Positions 1 to 5,338 of a DNA stretch of 5,947 bases are shown one piece after another (position 1 is the first letter of the stretch; each line of letters opens with the position of its first letter). The stretch covers positions 1-5,947 of the forward strand of contig DOMJ01000011.1 of NCBI GenBank assembly GCA_003509895.1, in the 5' to 3' direction. This DNA comes from Candidatus Uhrbacteria bacterium. Its GTDB lineage: Bacteria; Patescibacteriota; Patescibacteriia; UBA9934; UBA11717. Both the position numbers and the translations under genes were made by a program. Below the pieces are notes generated by a model. That model had not been told where the DNA came from. It saw nothing but the letters and a program-made list of their open reading frames with translations, and did not search any database.

Positions 1-175
1 AACGCGCGCGGCTGATGCGAAGTGACGGTATGGCATGGAGTGAAACGGAATGGCATGCCGGCATTTCGCATAGCCGCTGTTCGGCGAAGTGGCGCAACGC
101 GTCCACAGAGCCGAACGGCGGCGGTCAGCCGCGCGCGTTCGGTAGAAATGAAGCGTAGCGCCATTTCTGCCGAAC
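1..175. repeat. GC-rich mosaic of imperfect palindromes (branched-fold element), probably cut at left edge
   Basis: This stretch is about 62% GC against about 37% in the next 300 bases. Several complementary arm pairs can be read directly. 1-15 pairs perfectly with 125-139. 10-24 pairs with 62-75, with one bulged G and one G-T wobble, and encloses the weaker pair 26-36/50-60. 74-85 pairs with 110-121 (one wobble) and encloses a small hairpin at 89-106. 137-150 pairs with 162-175 (14 pairs, one wobble) around a small inner stem. Together they could form a closed multi-branch structure plus a separate hairpin. Segment 80-100 also resembles the reverse complement of 155-174, so the element is internally repetitive. 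The minus strand is open from an ATG at 164 to the window edge (54 codons), but the palindromic composition and lack of a ribosome binding site make coding doubtful. It could be a dispersed intergenic repeat or a structured RNA. No T-tract follows, so it is not a typical terminator. Confidence 0.7.
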
Positions 176-181
176 TGGTTC

Positions 182-256
182 TTATCTGCAATAACTGTTG
201 ATAATGTATCAAAAGGGTAGGTTATCTGCAATTGAGAAAGGAGGTTTTTTTGATAA
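182..256. repeat. Cluster of four TTATC-type 9-mers, DnaA-box-like
   Basis: The 11-mer TTATCTGCAAT occurs at 182-192 and again, identical, at 222-232, exactly 40 bp apart. Between them, on the minus strand, TTATCAACA (196-204) differs by one base from the classical DnaA box TTATCCACA. A looser minus-strand copy, TTATCAAAA, lies at 248-256. The two TTATCTGCA copies each differ from the classical box at two positions. The layout could suit DnaA or another repeat-binding protein, but no adjacent replication gene is visible, so function is uncertain. Confidence 0.35.
198..212. promoter_or_regulatory. Operator-like inverted repeat TTGATA-ATG-TATCAA
   Basis: A perfect 6-bp inverted repeat with a 3-base centre lies between the two direct 11-mers. 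Its size and symmetry suit a dimeric repressor half-site pair, but it is far (about 280 bp) from the start at 489 and overlaps the DnaA-like 9-mer. A regulatory role is a guess from symmetry alone. Confidence 0.2.
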
Positions 257-455
257 GGACAATTTCAGAACCCTCTCCCCATCCCTTCTTGTTATTGTAG
301 CTTCTAAACAATTTTGACTTTGTACCTCTAGAGAGGCCACTTTCCTGCTTCTACGATTTTTTTAACATCACGAGCCTCCTTTTATGCGCAACTTTATTCA
401 ATTTCTCTTGAGAGATGTCAACAGTTGTCACCTCGCAGAGAAGACAAGAAAACGG

Positions 456-461
456 TAAAAT
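456..461 (+). promoter_or_regulatory. Possible -10 hexamer (TAAAAT) for the pilin-peptidase gene
   Basis: TAAAAT differs from TATAAT at one position and would give a leader of roughly 20 nt before the ATG at 489. No good -35 sits at the usual distance; the nearest, TTGTCA at 425-430, leaves a 25-bp spacer, which is too long. There is no Shine-Dalgarno sequence in front of the ATG, as is common in CPR genomes. Confidence 0.2.
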
Positions 462-488
462 AGCATCATACTTGTAAACACGCTTCTC

Positions 489-2000
489 ATGCACTTGCCA
501 AGGCTCTTATCGATTTTTCTCCTAACATTTCTTCTCCTTACGGTGAGCCCCTTTTTTGTTCCTCCGGTTTTTGCAGAAAACTTTGATGACAGTGCCCCGG
601 ACACACTCCTCTCAAAACCCCCTCTTATTCCCGCATTACAAGTTTTGATTCCGGGATGGGACGCAGCAGACCTTGTGGTCATGGGAAAAAAAGGAACGCC
701 CTGCAAAGAAGGTGACCTTTGTGTCTATACGATTGACAGGTACCTCAACACAATCTACAAGTGGGGCGCGGGCGCGGGCGTGATTTTTGCGATTGTCCTT
801 ATGATGATGGGTGGCGTGGAGTGGATGGTGGGATCTGCGGTAGGAACGATCGCAAAAGGAAAACAGCGTGTGATTAATGCAACATTCGGCTTATTACTTG
901 TGCTTACAACCACAACAATTTTAACGTTTATTAATCCTAAAATTACCCAGTTGTCCGCCATTGAGGTGCAGGTGATTAACCCGGCGGGAGACACGTCTAC
1001 CGAGGCAGTCCTTGGTGGAGATCAACCGGCACAGGTACCGGAGCGATACCAACCAACACCAAGTACAGCGTCCACTTCATCTTCAACTTCAACTCCTCCT
1101 GCCTATACTCCTCCCCCACCACTGGCGATCCCGGCTGCGTCTACCGCTGCTTCTTCCGCTCCAACTCCAACACAAGCACCAATCCATGCTATTGCTTTTC
1201 CAGCGATAACAACCAGATATGCATCGGCATCTGATATCGGATTAGCAGGCGGTCTTAAGTTTGCTCCCGGTGTACAGGTCTCGGGTTTTATTTTACGAAC
1301 TATTGAGTATGCGGCGAACCAACTTTATTCTGGCTCACGCGGGCAGTTTCACCTATACGTCGCGGATGCACTTAGGCATCCAACGGTACAGGCACAATAC
1401 TGGTTCAATAATTGCTATAAAAAAGCCGGTAGTCCAACATCAAGTTTTTCTTGCAATCCAAAAACCTGCAACCCTTTTCCACGCACCGCAGCAGAATCGC
1501 CGGTAACCACTACGGGCACCATGTCTTCCGGACCCTTTAAAATCAAACCCGAGATTGCCAATAAATATCCTACCGATGCCGAACTACTCAATTATCTCAA
1601 AACACTCGCCGATGAAAACACGAATCAATATTGCGCCCATACGCTTGGAACCACTATTGACGCTTGGTGTGGACCGCGCATTGGAAACTTTACCGATGAT
1701 GCCGACTGCCATTACCGCTTAGAACAAGTAATGAAGGACATTGGATACAATCGCATCGCAAGCGAACCTTGGCATTTTGAGTATGCGGCGCAAGGCTTTG
1801 TTCCCCCAACGGCCAACGCGCGTAATGGTGCTTGGACAGATGGCAGAATGCAAGTTACCAGTAAGTATTGCGACAAAGAAATTCATGGGAGCTCTTGCGA
1901 ATTTAACTATGGCGTTTGTCGTGCATCGCAAGGAGGCTCTGGCTACACGAATCTCCAAAAAGGATGCTGTTCGGACAATACCGGAAAATGTATTCCGTAA
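489..2000 (+). CDS. VirB2/TrbC-like T4SS pilin fused to M15-type zinc D,D-peptidase domain
   Basis: The 503-residue protein has four visible parts. Residues 1-29 are a signal peptide (hydrophobic core, Val-Phe-Ala before the cut). Residues 84-155 match the two-helix T4SS pilin pattern: helix at about 93-115, a basic loop with KGKQR, helix at about 129-148, then INPKI. Residues 165-240 are a Pro/Ser/Thr/Ala linker. Residues 260-435 carry the M15 (VanX/VanY-type) motifs: DALRHPTVQ with Arg296, HTLGTTID giving the zinc ligands His384 and Asp391, and EPWHFEY with catalytic-type Glu426 and third ligand His429. Between Arg296 and His384 lies an insert with three cysteines, and a Cys-rich tail (461-501) ends the protein. 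There are 14 cysteines in all, which suggests disulfides outside the membrane. With the loop inside, linker and peptidase face outward. The family cuts D-Ala-containing peptidoglycan peptides; the exact bond is unknown. ATG 489 is the only start after the in-frame stop at 456. The neighbouring operon on the other strand encodes the matching VirB4. Confidence 0.85.
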   Translation: MHLPRLLSIFLLTFLLLTVSPFFVPPVFAENFDDSAPDTLLSKPPLIPALQVLIPGWDAADLVVMGKKGTPCKEGDLCVYTIDRYLNTIYKWGAGAGVIFAIVLMMMGGVEWMVGSAVGTIAKGKQRVINATFGLLLVLTTTTILTFINPKITQLSAIEVQVINPAGDTSTEAVLGGDQPAQVPERYQPTPSTASTSSSTSTPPAYTPPPPLAIPAASTAASSAPTPTQAPIHAIAFPAITTRYASASDIGLAGGLKFAPGVQVSGFILRTIEYAANQLYSGSRGQFHLYVADALRHPTVQAQYWFNNCYKKAGSPTSSFSCNPKTCNPFPRTAAESPVTTTGTMSSGPFKIKPEIANKYPTDAELLNYLKTLADENTNQYCAHTLGTTIDAWCGPRIGNFTDDADCHYRLEQVMKDIGYNRIASEPWHFEYAAQGFVPPTANARNGAWTDGRMQVTSKYCDKEIHGSSCEFNYGVCRASQGGSGYTNLQKGCCSDNTGKCIP

Positions 2001-2003
2001 CGT

Positions 2004-2699
2004 TTAGTCCCCTTTTGCCAGAACACATCCCCATACGGTTTGTGCGCCGGCCTGTTTTAGCACCTCTGTGCACATCTGCATCGTTCTTCCCGTGGTGTAC
2101 ACGTCATCAACCAAAATGACCTGCTTCGGTACCCTTCCCTTTACTGCAAAATGATCCAAACGTCGGTTTGCTCGTTTTTGTTTATCCGTCATTTCTGCTT
2201 GTGCTTTTAGGACGTGTTTTGTTCGAATAATAGTTGTTGTATTTATTGGGACCCCAAGCTCTGCACTGACCATGCGACCTAAAATCATTGCTTGATTAAA
2301 CCCACGCTGTCTTTGGCGAATCGGGTGTAGCGGAACAGGCATCACTACCCATTCCCCGGTCGGGAGCTGCTGACATTGGTTCATCCAAACAGACAAGAGG
2401 TTTTCTAGAACCGGCTCCGCCTCTCTCACATAGCCGTATTTCCATTGCCGAATCACTGCTTGCAAGTAAGGATTTGCATACCATCCAAGCGCTACCACCC
2501 CATCTAGAGACTCGTCCGTGTGCGACCTACAGGCAGCGCCATAGGCCGTAACCGTTTCACAAAAGGGACAATGCTGCGTTGTTCTGCAAACAAAACCAGC
2601 GCGACATTCCGAGCAAAGGAGCTCACCATCGCGCCGGCAGGATACACAGCTTAGGGGGAAGATTGTGTCTTTGAGTGTTTTAAAAAGTCCTACTGCCAT
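2004..2699 (-). CDS. comF: ComF family phosphoribosyltransferase-like protein
   Basis: At 231 residues it has the usual ComF length and layout. An N-terminal zinc-ribbon-like part has CxxC pairs at Cys18/Cys21, Cys29/Cys32 and Cys44/Cys47, plus Cys57. The type I phosphoribosyltransferase part follows, with the family signature PVPLHPIRQRQRGFNQA at 121-137 and the PRPP-binding loop VILVDDVYTTGRTM at 194-207 (Asp198, Asp199). ComF proteins are needed for natural transformation in several bacteria, where they act in the cytosol on incoming single-stranded DNA; their enzymatic substrate is not settled. The start codon overlaps the end of the upstream gene by 10 nt and has no Shine-Dalgarno sequence, so translation is probably coupled. 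It is the last gene of the minus-strand cluster and ends 3 bp from the stop of the convergent pilin-peptidase gene. Identification as ComF family is firm; a role in DNA uptake here is inferred. Confidence 0.93.
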   Translation of the reverse strand: MAVGLFKTLKDTIFPLSCVSCRRDGELLCSECRAGFVCRTTQHCPFCETVTAYGAACRSHTDESLDGVVALGWYANPYLQAVIRQWKYGYVREAEPVLENLLSVWMNQCQQLPTGEWVVMPVPLHPIRQRQRGFNQAMILGRMVSAELGVPINTTTIIRTKHVLKAQAEMTDKQKRANRRLDHFAVKGRVPKQVILVDDVYTTGRTMQMCTEVLKQAGAQTVWGCVLAKGD

Positions 2700-3256
2700 G
2701 TAAAGCTGCTTACAAGCCAGATGGATCCTCGTTTTTCCACAACCACAAGGGCGGTCTGATATTGCAATTCTGAATGAGACCGATCACGCGTGGTGAGTTC
2801 GTGTTGTACTGTTACCGTAAATGTCATTGTGGCACTCTCCTCAGATCCTCCGACCTGCTCCGTCGCAATCGCCCGTGTTGTTCTTCCCTGATACTCCGTT
2901 CCATCCGGGAGAGCGTAAATTTGACTCTGCAACTGCGCGTAGTATTCAATCGTCGTTAACTCTTGAACTTCTTCTACGTTTGTAAAGGGAACATCCGTAG
3001 AGTAGGTCCCAAATCGTTCCGTAAAATTCCGTGTAACGGTTTGTGCATTTGCGATTCCCGGAGTCACAGGTGAAGCTTGTCCCGGTGCAAATGTATTGTC
3101 TTTTACCTCTGCCGTTTGAACGGATCCCGGATCCGCAACCTCGGGAACCACACTCTCACCTCTCAACAAAAAGAACCACGCGAGGAAAATCGCCAAAAGA
3201 CACAGAAGAACTATCCCTATTATGCCGTTTCGCCTCTGTTCTGGAGTTATGATCAT
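2690..3256 (-). CDS. Single-pass membrane protein with possible NTF2/VirB8-like outer domain
   Basis: The 188-residue protein begins with a short cytoplasmic end (MIITPEQRRN), one strong membrane helix at about 11-32, then a Pro/Gly/Ala/Thr-rich spacer to about residue 70. The rest (72-188) starts with a predicted helix around TRNFTERFGTYS and continues with alternating strand-like segments (TMTFTVTVQ, QTALVVVEK, IWLVSSFTW). Helices followed by a curved sheet ending in a W-x-V-x-x-x-x-W pattern resemble NTF2-like folds, which VirB8 and TcpC subunits of type IV secretion systems also use. That match is a pattern impression, not a clear family motif. The gene starts 18 nt after the VirB4 stop and overlaps comF by 10 nt, so it is co-transcribed with both. 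A scaffold part linking ATPase and outer components is a reasonable guess. The alternative is a general CPR envelope protein of unknown role. No cysteines lie in the outer domain. Confidence 0.8.
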   Translation of the reverse strand: MIITPEQRRNGIIGIVLLCLLAIFLAWFFLLRGESVVPEVADPGSVQTAEVKDNTFAPGQASPVTPGIANAQTVTRNFTERFGTYSTDVPFTNVEEVQELTTIEYYAQLQSQIYALPDGTEYQGRTTRAIATEQVGGSEESATMTFTVTVQHELTTRDRSHSELQYQTALVVVEKRGSIWLVSSFTWQ

Positions 3257-3274
3257 ACGTTATGACAACTGTTA

Positions 3275-5338
3275 TTAAGCTGCGAGACTATCTACCAACC
3301 CCTCGCCTTCCGCGGCAATCTCCTCTTCAATCTCCTCCTTGGCTACTTCTTGATTCACAATTCCTTTTTCTAACGCTTGTTCTTCTTCGAGTTCTTGTTC
3401 AAACTGACGTCGTTGCGCCTCCAACTCCAAGAGCTGTTGTGGGTTTGTGGTAACCAGTTTGTCTTCTGCGTAACTTGCAACAACCTGAATGGCGGCATGC
3501 TTACTGCCGGCAAAAAAGATCCCCTGCCCAATGCCCGCCTCAAGTAACAAGTACTTTTCTGCGTCGGTAAGATTAAACGTGGTTTGCACCAGATCAGCCG
3601 ATGCCGGTGATTGCTTCATGAGTAATTGCATACTGGAGTTGGTCACAATAGCCTGACCATAAGGCGAGCGTAAAAAGTCGTTTACGTCCTGCGTGATTGT
3701 TTGCACACCCAAGTAGTATTTACGTCCGCGTTTCACGAGAGCAAAAATGAATCGAGCCGAATCCTCGTGCTGCATAAGCCACCAAGCCTCGTCTATCACC
3801 AATAAACGTTTTTTACGCGTTGATCGAACCACGTTCCAAATGTAACTAATAATGTTGTAAATCGCCATCGGTCGCAACTCATCTTCCAAATCGCGAACGG
3901 AAAAAATGACAAGTTGGTTATTTGTTTCCACCGTCGTTGATGAGTTAAACAAACCGGAAAACGTTCCAAGCGTGTACTTTTTGAGTCGCTCCACCAAAGG
4001 CTCAGCACCCGTCATGCCCTCCAAAACTTCTTGCAAATCTTGCATAGTTGGAGGTTGTACCGCCGCTAAATCACTGTGTGCCGTGATATCTTTTTTCGCG
4101 TAAGCCTCCAATATGCCGCGATCCAAGAGAGCATCCTCCTCCGGAGTAAAACCAACCTTTCCCGCCTCACCCTGTGGAGTTCCCATCATAATGCGCAATA
4201 ATCCCTTGGTGGTAATCACGGCCGAACGAATAATATCTTCCACGGCTTGATCCACCGTAATGGCGCGAGGTAAATCAAACGGGTTAATTTTGCTTTCCGA
4301 GGAGAGGGAAACGTTTACGTAGGTTCCTCCCACCGCATCCGACAATGTTTTGTATTCCATTTCCGGATCCACCACAATCACGTCCACCCCCAACATCATG
4401 GATCGAATAATCTCTAACTTGACCGCGTAACTTTTACCGGCACCGGATGTTGCAAACACCACGCCATTGGCATTTTGCAGACTAAATCGATCAAATAAAA
4501 TCAAGCTGTTATTGTGACGATTGATGCCGTATAAAATGCCATTATCACTGGTAAGCTCGGAGGAAATAAACGGAAAACTGGAGGCGATCGGACTCGTGCT
4601 CATGTTAAACGTAATCTGTAACTCGTCATTCCCAAGCGGAATCGTAGAATTAAATCCCTGTTCCGATTGATAGTATCCGCGCTTTGTATGTATGAGTTTA
4701 GATCCAAACAGTGAGTCAATGTCATCACTAACCCTGTCCAGCTCCTCTTTGTCCTTTGCATAGATCGTTACGTAAAACGCAAACTGAAAGAAATGCTCTA
4801 TACCCTGTGTAAGCGAATCTCGTAATCCCTCAATATCACGTAACGCGGTCTCTCGTAACGGATCACGCGGCTTTCCCTTTTGTTGATCCATGGAAAGTTG
4901 CGCTTCTACCTCTCCCGCCTTCTTTTGTAATTGCTTTAAAATGGTCTTCGCTTCAATGGGATAAAAAAACATGGAGATGTCCAACGTCCAGTTGAGATTA
5001 ATCACCGGTGCCGCCCAACCAACACCCACATACCGCGGGTAGGCCACAATAAAAAGCGTCCGCATATACACATCGGCGATCTTCAGGTAACTGGAGTTGA
5101 CGTCAAACGAAGACGGCGCAATAAGATCACGAATAGAAATAACACCGCGTTGGTACACGCGTTCTTCTGCCAATAGCTGACGCACGCTCTCTTGCTCTCG
5201 CCGTTGCTGTTGACTTTTCTCCTGCTTATTGCTCAATTTTTTTGGAGATTGAGGTGAGGGTGCGCTACCCGGCCCTTGAGCTTTTTTCGTCTTACGGCCC
5301 GATTGCTCAAACGATTCAATTTGCTGTTCAAAAGCCAT
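3275..5338 (-). CDS. virB4: VirB4 family type IV secretion ATPase
   Basis: The 687-residue protein is a VirB4/TraC-type ATPase that powers type IV secretion or conjugation-like transfer from the cytoplasmic face of the membrane. Residues 1-60 are a Gln/Lys/Arg-rich, probably disordered or coiled lead. Residues 60-250 form the VirB4 middle domain (YPRYVGVGW at 100-108, then a long helical pair). The RecA-like motor runs from about 265 to 625. Walker A is ATSGAGKS at 296-303 with Lys302, where the first glycine of the consensus is alanine; Walker B is LLVIDEAWW at 512-520 with Asp516/Glu517, and TQD at 549-551 fits a sensor motif. The last 50 residues are very acidic and helical. Length is somewhat short for VirB4 because part of the usual N-terminal domain appears to sit in the upstream gene, with which it overlaps by 11 nt. 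No Shine-Dalgarno sequence precedes the ATG, so coupled translation is likely. Confidence 0.95.
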   Translation of the reverse strand: MAFEQQIESFEQSGRKTKKAQGPGSAPSPQSPKKLSNKQEKSQQQRREQESVRQLLAEERVYQRGVISIRDLIAPSSFDVNSSYLKIADVYMRTLFIVAYPRYVGVGWAAPVINLNWTLDISMFFYPIEAKTILKQLQKKAGEVEAQLSMDQQKGKPRDPLRETALRDIEGLRDSLTQGIEHFFQFAFYVTIYAKDKEELDRVSDDIDSLFGSKLIHTKRGYYQSEQGFNSTIPLGNDELQITFNMSTSPIASSFPFISSELTSDNGILYGINRHNNSLILFDRFSLQNANGVVFATSGAGKSYAVKLEIIRSMMLGVDVIVVDPEMEYKTLSDAVGGTYVNVSLSSESKINPFDLPRAITVDQAVEDIIRSAVITTKGLLRIMMGTPQGEAGKVGFTPEEDALLDRGILEAYAKKDITAHSDLAAVQPPTMQDLQEVLEGMTGAEPLVERLKKYTLGTFSGLFNSSTTVETNNQLVIFSVRDLEDELRPMAIYNIISYIWNVVRSTRKKRLLVIDEAWWLMQHEDSARFIFALVKRGRKYYLGVQTITQDVNDFLRSPYGQAIVTNSSMQLLMKQSPASADLVQTTFNLTDAEKYLLLEAGIGQGIFFAGSKHAAIQVVASYAEDKLVTTNPQQLLELEAQRRQFEQELEEEQALEKGIVNQEVAKEEIEEEIAAEGEGLVDSLAA

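Larger units (their letters stand above)
176..488. other. AT-rich intergenic region upstream of the pilin-peptidase gene
   Basis: I see no convincing gene here. The region is about 37% GC and holds T7 runs at 245-251 and 357-363, the TTATC-type 9-mer cluster and inverted repeat listed separately, and a pyrimidine-rich stretch at 271-290. An isolated anti-SD match (AAAGGAGG) lies at 237-244. Its exact complement CCTCCTTT lies at 375-382, so the two could pair in a transcript. The region presumably contains the promoter and leader of the gene starting at 489. Confidence 0.6.

Noticed and set aside
325..363. Rho-independent terminator: stem CCTC/GAGG (325-336) followed by a T7 run
   Set aside because: The stem is only 4 bp and the T-run begins about 20 bases after it, so the geometry is wrong.
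428..706. Minus-strand open frame of 92 codons across the start of the pilin-peptidase gene
   Set aside because: It overlaps the signal peptide coding region on the other strand and has no recognisable domain; it is a shadow frame.
764..781. Short tandem repeat of gggcgc units
   Set aside because: It encodes Gly-Ala-Gly-Ala-Gly at the start of the first pilin helix, is in frame, and needs no separate explanation.
889..899. CRISPR, tRNA or rRNA content
   Set aside because: No regularly spaced direct repeats, cloverleaf arms or ribosomal RNA sequence were recognised anywhere in the window.
1719..1958. Minus-strand open frame inside the M15 domain
   Set aside because: It lies wholly within the M15 coding sequence, which has clear catalytic motifs in the plus frame.
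3796..4103. Small open frames on both strands inside virB4
   Set aside because: They are out of frame with a well-supported ATPase and show no start signals or domains.
4426..4452. Degenerate Walker A (Ala for the first Gly) as a sign of a dead ATPase
   Set aside because: The essential Gly-x-Gly-Lys-Ser part and Walker B Asp-Glu are intact, and this variant seems usual for CPR VirB4 proteins.
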